From NCBI RefSeq assembly GCF_002937115.1, contig NZ_NHRY01000243.1, positions 1 through 53,298 on the forward strand: a DNA stretch of 53,298 bases, read 5' to 3'. Position numbers and translations under genes: made by a program. Position 1 is the stretch's first letter. Each line of letters begins with the position of its first letter. This DNA comes from Rhodopila globiformis (GTDB lineage: Bacteria > Pseudomonadota > Alphaproteobacteria > Acetobacterales > Acetobacteraceae). This document shows positions 44,857 through 53,145 of the stretch, one piece after another. The notes under the pieces were generated by a model. That model was not told the origin of the DNA. It saw only the letters and a program-made list of their open reading frames with translations, and did not search any database.

Positions 44857-45465
44857 TCAGGCCCGGTTCACGACATTTCCGAAACGACACCCATTGGCAA
44901 AAATCATGCCCGTTTTGGCCAGATATATCGCGCCCTCACGCTGGGCCAGGGCACGGATGCGTCGGGTATCCTCAGACATAAGACGACACCCGCGCTGCGT
45001 CAGATGGTCGATCCAGTACTCCGATGGCTGCAGGTTGACGTGGTGATGTCCGTCCTGACCAGGAACAGCATGCGTCATAAGAATGAACTTGCCGGTCATC
45101 AGGGTGCCCAGCAGGTTTTCGAGGTACTCTTCTTCGATATGCTCGACAACTTCCTGGCAGTGAACAAGATCAACGCTGGTCAAGATGGGACCCTTGGTCA
45201 GGTCATGTTGAATGGCAGGATACAGCGACGATGTTACGCTATCTTTCAGCCCTTCGACCGCCAGGACCCGGACGCCCTTCTTGAACATGTAATCACTCGC
45301 ATTGCCACAACCGCTGCCAATATCAAGTGCCGAGCCGATGCAGAAGCGGCTGAGGACATAGTCCCATACCAGAGGCGCATACGTGAACGGATCCCCCGCC
45401 GTAATGCTGCCGCCCAGATGCGGGGCTGAGGCAGACTTAGCGAATTCGAGGCCAACGTAGCTCAT
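44857..45465 (-). CDS. Class I SAM-dependent methyltransferase
   Basis: A 202-residue Rossmann methyltransferase. Motif I is SALDIGSGCGNASDYMFKKG (about 45-64), a motif-II-like acidic Glu in VLAVEGLKDSV, and post-II TSVDLVHCQEVVEHIEEEYL. The substrate is unknown; context suggests a sugar or small surface metabolite. It is the first gene in the leftward accessory block, with lower GC than the rest of the window. Confidence 0.85.
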   Translation of the reverse strand: MSYVGLEFAKSASAPHLGGSITAGDPFTYAPLVWDYVLSRFCIGSALDIGSGCGNASDYMFKKGVRVLAVEGLKDSVTSSLYPAIQHDLTKGPILTSVDLVHCQEVVEHIEEEYLENLLGTLMTGKFILMTHAVPGQDGHHHVNLQPSEYWIDHLTQRGCRLMSEDTRRIRALAQREGAIYLAKTGMIFANGCRFGNVVNRA

Positions 45466-45645
45466 GCATCGTCCCTCATGTTGGTGACGGAATTACGCCA
45501 AAGTATGGTCTTAAATGCGACGCATAGTTCGATGTCAACACGAAAGCCATCGCTCTTGCGGAAATTCGTTTGTCGCACGCCAACTCTGCCGCGCCTACCC
45601 TGGATCGATGGCGGAGAATTCAGCGAATGCGGCATTGCTCACAGA

Positions 45646-46788
45646 TCAGCCGGCGATCTCGATCGATCCCCTGTAGACGCGCCGCGCATTCTCCATGAAC
45701 ACCCCCCGCCGCTGCGCTTCCGTCATCCTGAACGGCAGCGCATGCGCGGGATCATCGAAATCCCAGTGCGGATAATCCGTCGCGAACAGCACGCGGTCCC
45801 AGCCGATCCAATCGATCGCCTCGGCCAGATGCATCCGCGGCTCCGGCTCCTCGATCGGCTGCGTGGTGAACCACACGTTCGTGCGGATATACTCCGACGG
45901 CGCCCGCTTCAGCCCCGGCACCTCCTGCTTCAGCTTCCGCCACTGTCGATCCAGCCGCCAGCCCAGCGCCGCGGCCCAGGCCAGGCCGCCTTCGACCAGC
46001 ACCACCCGCAGCTTCGGGATCGCCTCGAACACGCCTTCCAGGATCATGCTGGTCAGCAGCGCCTGTTGCGAGGCCGAGTGGCCGACCATCTCCTCAATGT
46101 AGTAGCTGCCCCAGCCGCCGGCGGTGTTCGGCCAGCCGCCGTTGCCGAACGCATGTATCCCCACCGCCAGATCGGCCGCAGCCGCCGCCTCATAGATCGG
46201 CCAGTAGCGCCGCTGGCCCAAAGGCTCCGCCGTGCGGCTCAGCAGCAGAACCTGCGAGAATTCCCGGTCGTCCGCCCGGGCCTCGATCTCCTTCACAGAT
46301 GCTGCGGCGTCCTCGTACGGGATCACCACTGACCCGCGCAGCCGCGGCTCCTGCGACGTCCACTCCGCCTTCTGCCATTCATTCGTTGCATGCGCAATTG
46401 CCGCGGACAGCCCCGGATTCGTCGCCCCCTGGCCGCTGGTCAGCGGATTCAGGATGCCCAGCGCCACATTGTTCGGGTCGAGGTGCTGCTGCGCCATGAA
46501 GCGCAAATCGCTGCCGGGCGAGCCGCCGTCGGGCAGGAACGCGTCCCGCCGGCACGCCTGCGGCTGGTTCTTCGGATAGGCAGCGCCTTTTTCCCACGGC
46601 TGGCGGTAGGTGATGCCGAATGCCTCGACATGCTCAATCCAGCGCTGCGACAAATATGGATACAGCGACTTGCTGACCCCGCCGATGCCCACGCCGGCCG
46701 GGCGCGGATGGATGTCGCAATCGGCGATCGCCATTTTGGTTGACGACACGATCGGGGCGGCCGAGCGGTTCAGGACGTCCACATTCAT
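45646..46788 (-). CDS. Amidohydrolase-2 family protein (decarboxylase/hydrolase type), first of pair
   Basis: A 380-residue metal-dependent TIM-barrel protein of the ACMSD/gamma-resorcylate decarboxylase-like group. The first metal motif is DCDIHPRP near residue 23, with Asp in place of the first His; GIHAFG and ATDYPHWDFDDP near 340 supply the other ligands. Members decarboxylate or hydrolyse aromatic ring products. Its start overlaps the stop of the next gene by 4 bp (46785-46788), so the two paralogues are co-translated, perhaps as a heteromer. Confidence 0.87.
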   Translation of the reverse strand: MNVDVLNRSAAPIVSSTKMAIADCDIHPRPAGVGIGGVSKSLYPYLSQRWIEHVEAFGITYRQPWEKGAAYPKNQPQACRRDAFLPDGGSPGSDLRFMAQQHLDPNNVALGILNPLTSGQGATNPGLSAAIAHATNEWQKAEWTSQEPRLRGSVVIPYEDAAASVKEIEARADDREFSQVLLLSRTAEPLGQRRYWPIYEAAAAADLAVGIHAFGNGGWPNTAGGWGSYYIEEMVGHSASQQALLTSMILEGVFEAIPKLRVVLVEGGLAWAAALGWRLDRQWRKLKQEVPGLKRAPSEYIRTNVWFTTQPIEEPEPRMHLAEAIDWIGWDRVLFATDYPHWDFDDPAHALPFRMTEAQRRGVFMENARRVYRGSIEIAG

Positions 46789-47858
46789 GGCGTTGTCTCC
46801 CTGTCGTTGAGTCGAACATAGGTCCGCAGCGGGTTCTCCGCCATTATTTTTCGCGCAATGCTTGCATCCAGCCCCGCGGGCAGCGCATCCGTGCCATCGA
46901 ACTGCCAGTGCGGATAATCCGTCGAGAACAGCAGCATCTCGTCCGAGCCGACATGCTCCATCAGCCGCATCACCGACGCTGCATCCGGTGGCGCATCAAA
47001 TGGTTGCAACGTCAACCGCACCCGTTCCCGCACGATGGAACTGGGCGGATCCGCCACCCATGGGATCTCGCTGCGCAGTCCCTTCCAGAATTTCGTCAGC
47101 CGCCACATCCAGGCCGGCAGCCAGGACACGCCTGATTCCATCAGCACAACGGTCAGCGACGGAAACTTGGCGAACACGCCTTCGGCGATCAGGCTGGTCA
47201 GTTGCGATTGAAACGCCGTTGCCTGGTTGACGTATTCCTCGGTGAACGTCGTCGGCCAGCCCACCGGCGTCATCGGATGGCGGTACATCGAGCCCGCATG
47301 AATCCCCACCGGCAGCCCATGCCGTTCCGCCGCCGCATAGATCGGCCAGTTCTGCCGCCTCCCCAGCGTCACCTCCGAGCCCACCAGCAGCAGCACCTGA
47401 ACGAACCGCTTATCGGCTGCACAACGATTGATTTCGTCAACCGCCAGCTCGGCATTCTGCATCGGCACGACGATCGAAGCGCGCAGCCGGGGATCGCGGT
47501 CCAGCCACTCCCGCGCGATCCAGTCGTTCAGCGCCCGGCTCATCGCCACGCCCAGGTCCTCGCTGTACTGCGCCTGCACGCCGTACAGGCAGTTGCAGAT
47601 CGCCAGCCGCGTGCCGAACGGGTCCAGCGCCTGCCGCCCCAGCGTTGCCGCATCCATCGCGGTGCGGCCGGACTCGTCGCGCCAGTCCTGTCGGAAGCTC
47701 AACGGATTGCGCGTCGGGTAGCTGATCGTCGTCAGGCCCTCGATGCCGCGCCGGACCACCGCTTCCTGCCAGTGATCGTCCAGGTACGGCAGCAACGCCT
47801 TGATGTCCGGGACGACCGGATGGACGTCGCAATCGATCGGGGCTGGGCGGTCGCTCAT
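46785..47858 (-). CDS. Amidohydrolase-2 family protein, second of pair
   Basis: A 357-residue paralogue of the downstream gene: IDCDVHPVVPD at the N-terminus, VGIHAGSMYRHP and LLLFSTDYPHWQFDG near the C-terminus carry the metal ligands. The ATG at 47858 overlaps the ferredoxin gene stop by 4 bp. Paralogue pairs of this family in oxygenase operons are usual in uncharacterised aromatic pathways; the substrate is not predictable. Confidence 0.87.
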   Translation of the reverse strand: MSDRPAPIDCDVHPVVPDIKALLPYLDDHWQEAVVRRGIEGLTTISYPTRNPLSFRQDWRDESGRTAMDAATLGRQALDPFGTRLAICNCLYGVQAQYSEDLGVAMSRALNDWIAREWLDRDPRLRASIVVPMQNAELAVDEINRCAADKRFVQVLLLVGSEVTLGRRQNWPIYAAAERHGLPVGIHAGSMYRHPMTPVGWPTTFTEEYVNQATAFQSQLTSLIAEGVFAKFPSLTVVLMESGVSWLPAWMWRLTKFWKGLRSEIPWVADPPSSIVRERVRLTLQPFDAPPDAASVMRLMEHVGSDEMLLFSTDYPHWQFDGTDALPAGLDASIARKIMAENPLRTYVRLNDRETTP

Positions 47859-48172
47859 CCCGGCAACTGCACCAGCACGTCGTCGCCCTCGACCTTCACC
47901 GGATAGACGGGGATGTCCTCGTCTGCCGGCGCGCTCAGCGCCTTGCCGGTGCGCACGTCGAACTGCGCGGCGTGCAGCGGGCACTCGATGCAGCCGTTCT
48001 CCAGCCAGCCGTCCGACAGCAGGGCGTATTCGTGCGAGCAGACGTTGGAGGTGGCATGAAACTCGCCGCCGGGCAGGTGATACAGCGCCACGTCCTTGTC
48101 GCCGACGCGCACGCCCAGGACGGCATTTTCGGCGATGTCGCTTTTCGCGGCAACGCGTACCCAATCACCCAT
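47855..48172 (-). CDS. Rieske [2Fe-2S] ferredoxin of an oxygenase system
   Basis: A 105-residue Rieske protein of the BphF/NahAb type. Cluster ligands Cys45-x-His47 (NVCSHEYALL) and Cys64-x2-His67 (CIECPLHAAQFD) are present. It would pass electrons to the terminal oxygenase encoded at 51.2-52.4 kb. The second ATG (48172) is favoured by AAGGAGAGG spacing. No ferredoxin reductase gene is in the window, so a shared reductase is presumably used. Confidence 0.92.
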   Translation of the reverse strand: MGDWVRVAAKSDIAENAVLGVRVGDKDVALYHLPGGEFHATSNVCSHEYALLSDGWLENGCIECPLHAAQFDVRTGKALSAPADEDIPVYPVKVEGDDVLVQLPG

Positions 48173-48245
48173 CATCCTCTCCTTGCGGTTGTTGCCACCA
48201 GCATGCCAGCGGATTTCGTTCAGGCCAAATCCGGCCCTTCGTCCA

Positions 48246-49028
48246 TCAGAACACTGCTCCCCGGTTGGCCGCGCCGCCGTCGATGGTGATGATCGTTCCG
48301 GTTGTGTAGGCCGAAACGTCCGAGGCCAGGAACGCGACCATCGCGCCGATTTCCTCCGGCTTTCCCGCACGGCCCATCGGCAATGGTTTCATCAGCTCTT
48401 CCCAGCGGTTTTCGTCGCCAAGCCGCGCCTGCGCCCACGTTCTCATCAGCCCGAGCAGCCGGTCGGTGGCGATCGCGCCGGGGTTGATGCCGACGACGCG
48501 CAGCCCGTCGTCGCCGGCGGACCCGCCCAGCGCCCGGGTGAACGCCATCAGCCCGGCATTGCCGGTGGAGCCGGCGATGTAGCCGGGGTCCATCTTCTCC
48601 CCGGCCATACCCAGGATGTTGATGATCACCCCGCGGCCGCGCGCTTTCATTGCGGTATAGAAACCGCGGCACATGTTGATGTAGCCGAACACCTTCAGGT
48701 CCCAGGCGGTGCGCCAGCGCGCCTCGTCAATCGCCCACAGGTCGCCGCCGGGGATCGCGCCGGCGTTGTTCACCAGGATGTCGATGTCCGGATGTTCCGC
48801 CACCAGCCGATGGACGTTCCGGCTGTCGGACAGGTCATAGGCATGAATCCGCACCCCGACGTTGTGCCGCCCGGCGATCCGTTGCCGCGCCGCCTCCAGA
48901 TCGGCCTCGGTGCGGGAGACCAGGATGACATTGACGCCCTCAGCCGCCAGGCATTCCGCGCTGGCAAAGCCGATGCCCTTGGAGGCGCCGGTGATCAGCG
49001 CCGTCCGGCCGCGAAGCTGCAGATCCAT
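48246..49028 (-). CDS. Short-chain dehydrogenase/reductase with non-canonical active site
   Basis: A 260-residue SDR with cofactor-binding TGASKGIG (13-20) and NNAG (87-90). The catalytic region reads INILGMAGEKMDPGYIAGSTGNAGL: Tyr150 is kept, but the Lys four residues later is Ser154 and the Ser of the tetrad is replaced near Gly140. The YIAGS variant also occurs, as I recall, in a subset of SDRs in catabolic operons. It likely belongs to the dihydrodiol or acyl-CoA step of the ring-hydroxylating pathway, but its chemistry may differ. Start at 49028 follows GAGGAAACG. Confidence 0.87.
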   Translation of the reverse strand: MDLQLRGRTALITGASKGIGFASAECLAAEGVNVILVSRTEADLEAARQRIAGRHNVGVRIHAYDLSDSRNVHRLVAEHPDIDILVNNAGAIPGGDLWAIDEARWRTAWDLKVFGYINMCRGFYTAMKARGRGVIINILGMAGEKMDPGYIAGSTGNAGLMAFTRALGGSAGDDGLRVVGINPGAIATDRLLGLMRTWAQARLGDENRWEELMKPLPMGRAGKPEEIGAMVAFLASDVSAYTTGTIITIDGGAANRGAVF

Positions 49029-49085
49029 TGCCGTTTCCTCGCCGTTATCCGCCAAGGGATAAAGCGCCCGGCCGGTTGCGGCAAA

Positions 49086-49472
49086 TCAGGGCTCGGAAAC
49101 GGCTATCCCCGCTGTGGTGGCGCCCTTGATCAGCCCGAGGTCGAACGTCACGAACCGTTCTGCTGTCCGCCCGGACGCAAGGTGCAGCGCGTCGGCGAAA
49201 TCCAGGTTCGCGCGGTTCCATTCCAGCGCCTGCCGCACCGCCGGTTCATCCTCGCACCGCACATTGGGCAGCGACAGCAACGACTCGAAGGCGCGGATGA
49301 TCGGCAGGCGCTCCAGCCGGTACAGCCGCCGCAGCACCCATTCGGCTTCCAGCAGCACCGTTTTCGGCAGGAAGACCGTCTCGGTTTCAAACAGCCGGCG
49401 GGCCTGTTCCGTCTGCCGCGGCTCGTCCGCCGTCAGCAGGCGGACGATGATGTTAGTATCGGCCGCGATCAC
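49086..49472 (-). CDS. PIN-domain toxin VapC inserted in the catabolic operon
   Basis: A 128-residue PIN RNase beginning at GTG 49472: VIAADTNIIVRLLTADEP (Asp5), LEAEWVLRRLYRL (Glu), LDFADALHLA (Asp) and FVTFDLGL (Asp). It overlaps the antitoxin by 20 bp. It lies between the SDR and an amidohydrolase of the oxygenase operon, all on one strand. Confidence 0.88.
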   Translation of the reverse strand: MIAADTNIIVRLLTADEPRQTEQARRLFETETVFLPKTVLLEAEWVLRRLYRLERLPIIRAFESLLSLPNVRCEDEPAVRQALEWNRANLDFADALHLASGRTAERFVTFDLGLIKGATTAGIAVSEP

Positions 49473-49725
49473 GGCGGTCGCGCAACTCAGCGGCGATGGC
49501 GTCATCCATCTCTGCGATGCTGCGCGCCGAACCTTTCACCGGCAGGCAGCCGACCACATCCTCCAGCCGGCTGGGCTGGCCTTTCCGGATCGGCCGCAGC
49601 AGTACGCCGTCGCCGGTATTCTCGACCGAAAAATCGGTGCCGGGCCCCCAGCGATGCGTATCCCGCACCGCCTTGGGCAGGATGATCTGGCCTTTCGAGG
49701 AGAGCCGGGTGGTTTCCATGCTCAT
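49453..49725 (-). CDS. AbrB/VapB-type antitoxin
   Basis: A 90-residue protein with SpoVT/AbrB N-terminal fold: TTRLSSKGQIILPKAVRD (about 5-22), a central GTDFSVENTGDGVLLRPI and an acidic C-terminal tail (AEMDDAIAAELRDRRDRGRY). Starts at ATG 49725; 49719 is an alternative. Just upstream, two copies of GGTAAG 10 bp apart (49729-49734, 49739-49744) and a TTGACA hexamer on the minus strand (49750-49755) may form its promoter and operator. That hexamer overlaps the stop of the next gene. Confidence 0.85.
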   Translation of the reverse strand: MSMETTRLSSKGQIILPKAVRDTHRWGPGTDFSVENTGDGVLLRPIRKGQPSRLEDVVGCLPVKGSARSIAEMDDAIAAELRDRRDRGRY

Positions 49726-49751
49726 CGAGGTAAGGCGTGGTAAGATGTATG

Positions 49752-50681
49752 TCAAGCCTTCGGCGGCAATGTGATCCGGTAGAATGCCAAGGCATTGTCG
49801 GCAAACAGCTTGCACTGATCCTCCGGCGGCAGGCCGGCGGTGACGTCCTTGAACTGCGTGTAGATCCAGTTCCAACTCGCCTTGACCCCGTCCACCGGAT
49901 AGTTCGAGGCGAACATGCACCGATCCACGCCGAACATGCCGATGGTCTCACGGATCACCGCGCCGTTGACTTGCAACGTCCAGGGCTGTCCCTTAACCGT
50001 CAGGCCGGAGATCTTGCACCAGACATGCGGGCAGGACGCCAGCGCCTCCATTCCCCGCCGCCACACCGCAAGCTGCTCCTTCGAGCGGTCCAGCGGATAG
50101 CCGGTGTGGTTCAGCACGATACGCAGCCCGGGATGCTCGCGGCAGACTTCGGCGGCTTCCTCCAGATGGTACCACGGCACGCGCAGGTCCCAGGACAGGC
50201 CGTATTTCGCCAGCAGGCCCAGGCCCTTGCGCCAGGCCGGGTCTTGCAGGCTGCGCTTTTCGCCGCGCACGGACTCCCCGGGTCCTGACGCGATCACCGG
50301 CTTGGTGCGGATGCCGCGGACCAGCGGATTGGCCGCCTGTGCCGCGATGATCTCCTCGGCGTCCGGCGTATCGACCCAGGCGTGGGCGACGATGGCGTTC
50401 GGCATCCCGGTCTCCGCCGCGATGCGGGTCAGCCATTCGGTTTCCGCGAGTTGCTGGCTGCGGTCGGCCTCGGCCTCGATGTGGACGGTAGCGATGACGG
50501 TGTGCAGGGCCGTGTCGCGGCGGTACTCGGCTGGCAGGTAGCTGCGCCGCAGGCGGGAATAGTCGCCCAGCCAGAGGTGCTCGCCACTCGCCAGCCAGGG
50601 GTAGCGTAACGCGCCCTCCAGGTTCCACAGGTGGTGGTGGGCATCGACAATCGGCAGGTCCTTGTCCGTCTCGACCGGCAA
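49752..50681 (-). CDS. Amidohydrolase-2 family lactonase/hydrolase-like protein
   Basis: A 309-residue TIM-barrel hydrolase of the L-fuconolactonase/2-pyrone-4,6-dicarboxylate hydrolase-like group. DAHHHLWNLEG near residue 13 carries the HxH; RIVLNHTGYP and FASNYPVDG supply later ligands. It is distinct from the ACMSD-like pair in the same operon (true HxH rather than DxH). It may open a lactone formed after ring cleavage. Closely spaced after the oxygenase beta gene (26 bp). Confidence 0.87.
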   Translation of the reverse strand: MPVETDKDLPIVDAHHHLWNLEGALRYPWLASGEHLWLGDYSRLRRSYLPAEYRRDTALHTVIATVHIEAEADRSQQLAETEWLTRIAAETGMPNAIVAHAWVDTPDAEEIIAAQAANPLVRGIRTKPVIASGPGESVRGEKRSLQDPAWRKGLGLLAKYGLSWDLRVPWYHLEEAAEVCREHPGLRIVLNHTGYPLDRSKEQLAVWRRGMEALASCPHVWCKISGLTVKGQPWTLQVNGAVIRETIGMFGVDRCMFASNYPVDGVKASWNWIYTQFKDVTAGLPPEDQCKLFADNALAFYRITLPPKA

Positions 50682-50707
50682 AGCGGGGTCCTCCCAAAGC
50701 CGCGCGG

Positions 50708-51154
50708 TTACAGCGGAATCGCGACCAGCGTATCGAAATGCGAGGAATCGCAGATGACGATCCGTTTGGCGAAGCGCAGCAGACCGTTCTCGTCATGCAG
50801 CCGATCGCGGTAGCGGCCGGCGGCGAACAGGTCCATCCGTCCGTCGCGCATCGTCCGCACCACGAGGAACGGCGTCTCGGCGGAGGCGGAGCCGGTCAGC
50901 CGCGGCGTGCCGACGATGTGGCGGTAGGTCTGCCGCTCATAGACATTCGCCCGCCGCAAGGCCACCACCCGATCGGCCAGCATCGCCCGGCTGTCGGCAT
51001 AGACAATGCCGGCTTCGTTGCCGTCCCGCAGATTGTCGGCCGAGGTGATCTTGTAGAGGCACGCCTCGCGGAAGAAGCCCGGCCATTCCTCCAGGCGATC
51101 GTCGTCGATGGCGGCGGCGTATTCGGCGTTCAGGGCGGCGATACGGGACAGCAT
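50708..51154 (-). CDS. Ring-hydroxylating dioxygenase small (beta) subunit
   Basis: A 148-residue SnoaL/NTF2-fold subunit: LNAEYAAAIDDDRLEEWPGFF at the N-terminus, YKITSADN and VYERQTYRHIVGTPRL follow the family plan. It has a structural role in the alpha3beta3 oxygenase. It begins 4 bp after the alpha subunit stop, so both are expressed together. Confidence 0.9.
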   Translation of the reverse strand: MLSRIAALNAEYAAAIDDDRLEEWPGFFREACLYKITSADNLRDGNEAGIVYADSRAMLADRVVALRRANVYERQTYRHIVGTPRLTGSASAETPFLVVRTMRDGRMDLFAAGRYRDRLHDENGLLRFAKRIVICDSSHFDTLVAIPL

Positions 51155-51158
51155 GCCA

Positions 51159-52391
51159 TTACATCCCCATCATCGATCGCCACAGCTTCCAGAAGCCGCG
51201 GATGGCGGTCTCGGTCGCCCGCGTGTCCTGGCTTTCCGTCCCGGCGCCGCCCATTTCCATCAGGGATGACGCATTCGCCGCCACCGCGGCGCCGCGCTCG
51301 ACGAAGTTGCCGATACAACCATCCTCCATGGAAACGAACCCGGCCGGCCCGGCGAGGTTCAACTGCTTCAACCGGCGCCGCCGCAGGTCCGGCGGATCGT
51401 CGGCATAGCCCAGGTAGATCCAGTTCAGGTCGGTGCGGTCCACGCCGCGCGGCACGAACTGGCGGATCGCCAGGACATTATAGGTGCGCTGCATGGCGAA
51501 ACTCGGGAACACCGACACGATCTGCTGCCGCACCCGGTCGCCGTGCTCGTCCACCGCGTCCAGCAGGCTGGGATCGGCCAGGCGCAGCCCGTCATCCACC
51601 GAGCGCATCCCGTCATAGGCGGTGTCGGTCTCTTGTTCCGGCGCCAGCGTGGTGGAGACGTGGCAGCCGCCGTTTGCACTGACGCTGACGCCGCCGCCCT
51701 GGCTGAGGCGGTTGATGCGGAAGGTGGCGAAGAACACGTGCAGCAGGCTGGCGTGGTAGGTATCGCGCACGTTCTCGGCGTACAGCTTCCAGTTGTTCGG
51801 CAGGACTTCGGTGAACCGGCCAATGACGGTCAGGGGTCGCGAAGCGTTGATCCGCAGCGCTGCCAGGACCTCCGGCCCCAGATAGGTTTCGATGTCCGGT
51901 GTGCGATCACAGGCCGTGCCGAACACCAGGCCACTGACGGTGGCGATGCGCAGCTTGCGGGTGACGTGTTCCTCTGGCCGGAAGCTGTCCGGCATGCCGC
52001 CCTTGCCGTTGACGCCCTTGCGGAAGGCGACGGATTTCAGCGTGCCGTCCAGGCCGTAGCGCCAGGCGTGATAGACGCAGGTGAAATCGCGTGCGTGGCC
52101 GGCATTGTCGAAGCAGATCAGCGAACCGCGGTGCAGGCAGCGGTTCTCGAACGCCGCGATCGTTCCGCTTTCCGTTCGAGCCACCACCACCGGCATGCGG
52201 CCAACGAAGGTGGTGCGCCAGTCGCCGGGGTTCGGGATGTCGGCCTCGAGGCACAGGTAGTTCCAGACGGGACCCTCGAAGACGTCCCGCTGTTCATGGT
52301 CCAGAAGCGCCGGGTCCTGATACACATGGAAGGGCACCCGGGTCAGGCCGTTCCGCGTGGTGCTGGACGGATGCAGGCTTGTCTGGTCCAA
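51159..52391 (-). CDS. Rieske non-haem iron ring-hydroxylating oxygenase, large (alpha) subunit
   Basis: A 410-residue catalytic subunit. Rieske ligands: Cys85-x-His87 (NRCLHRGS) and Cys105-x2-His108 (FTCVYHAW). Mononuclear iron: ENVRDTYHASLLH gives bridging Asp210, His213 and His218 with the naphthalene-dioxygenase spacing. It would add O2 to an aromatic acid (salicylate-, benzoate- or anthranilate-type), the first reaction of this operon. The exact substrate is unknown. It is preceded by a START-domain gene on the same strand. Confidence 0.92.
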   Translation of the reverse strand: MDQTSLHPSSTTRNGLTRVPFHVYQDPALLDHEQRDVFEGPVWNYLCLEADIPNPGDWRTTFVGRMPVVVARTESGTIAAFENRCLHRGSLICFDNAGHARDFTCVYHAWRYGLDGTLKSVAFRKGVNGKGGMPDSFRPEEHVTRKLRIATVSGLVFGTACDRTPDIETYLGPEVLAALRINASRPLTVIGRFTEVLPNNWKLYAENVRDTYHASLLHVFFATFRINRLSQGGGVSVSANGGCHVSTTLAPEQETDTAYDGMRSVDDGLRLADPSLLDAVDEHGDRVRQQIVSVFPSFAMQRTYNVLAIRQFVPRGVDRTDLNWIYLGYADDPPDLRRRRLKQLNLAGPAGFVSMEDGCIGNFVERGAAVAANASSLMEMGGAGTESQDTRATETAIRGFWKLWRSMMGM

Positions 52392-52459
52392 GCGATCCTC
52401 CCGTGGTTTTGCGGGAGAGGCTAGACCCCGGGACGGATGCTGACAAACCCGGCGTCGTT

Positions 52460-52900
52460 TCAGCGTGCCGGACCGTAAAGCTGCCCGGCCCGCGTCTCGA
52501 AGCCCTTCACCGTCGTCGCCAGCATCTCCGGCAGGGCCGCGCCCAATCCCAGGCGCAGCAGGCCTGAACGGACCTCATAGGTGGCATGGCACCCGAGGCG
52601 CGTGCCGCCGGATGCGATGGGCGTGAAATGCCACGCCTGGTCGAACATGCCGAACAGCGAGTCGTGGCAGACGACGCGCAGGCGCGTTGGCGGCTCCAGC
52701 AGCGCGCGGGTGCTGAATTTCAGCCGCAGAAATCCGAGGCGGACGACCTGCTCAACCCACAGTGTGTTGTCCTTCCGCCGCCGGATGCGGGCGGAGGCGA
52801 GATGATGCAGGAATTGCGGATAGCTTTCGATGTCGGCGACGAGGGCGAAGATCTGCTGCGGAGGATAGGGCAGATCGACCTGTGCGTGGTAGGTCGCCAT
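52460..52900 (-). CDS. COQ10/RatA-like START-domain protein
   Basis: A 146-residue polyketide-cyclase/START-fold protein: YHAQVDLPYPPQQIFALVADIESYPQFL at the N-terminus matches the coenzyme Q-binding COQ10 family start, followed by STRALLEPPTRLRV and a C-terminal helix ending VKGFETRAGQLYG. It binds ubiquinone-like lipids or acts in ribosome association (RatA). The ATG at 52900 is used; upstream ATGs (52939, 52945) are possible. It lies 68 bp upstream of the oxygenase alpha gene and may simply precede that operon. Confidence 0.85.
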   Translation of the reverse strand: MATYHAQVDLPYPPQQIFALVADIESYPQFLHHLASARIRRRKDNTLWVEQVVRLGFLRLKFSTRALLEPPTRLRVVCHDSLFGMFDQAWHFTPIASGGTRLGCHATYEVRSGLLRLGLGAALPEMLATTVKGFETRAGQLYGPAR

Positions 52901-53002
52901 GTCATCGCGGCCTGTAAACGATTCGGCGCTCTGGGCCATGCGCACTGACGGCCTTATATTGCCTTATCGTTATGACTTGTGACGAATTTCCCAGGTAAAG
53001 GC

Positions 53003-53020
53003 TGGGGAAGCCGCTCCCCA
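53003..53020. repeat. Isolated hairpin upstream of the array
   Basis: TGGGGA (53003-53008) pairs with TCCCCA (53015-53020). It lies 125 bp before the main hairpin array and may be the 5' part of the same RNA or an unrelated terminator-like element. Confidence 0.4.
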
Positions 53021-53145
53021 CGCTTTTGACTGGAATGACACGTATTAAATTGGGGGCAGCGCCGTCACGTTTGCCGGACGTCGCATCAATTTCTACGTTG
53101 CAACATAACCAATTCTCTGCCGCTTTGGCCGTACCGAGTAAATAT

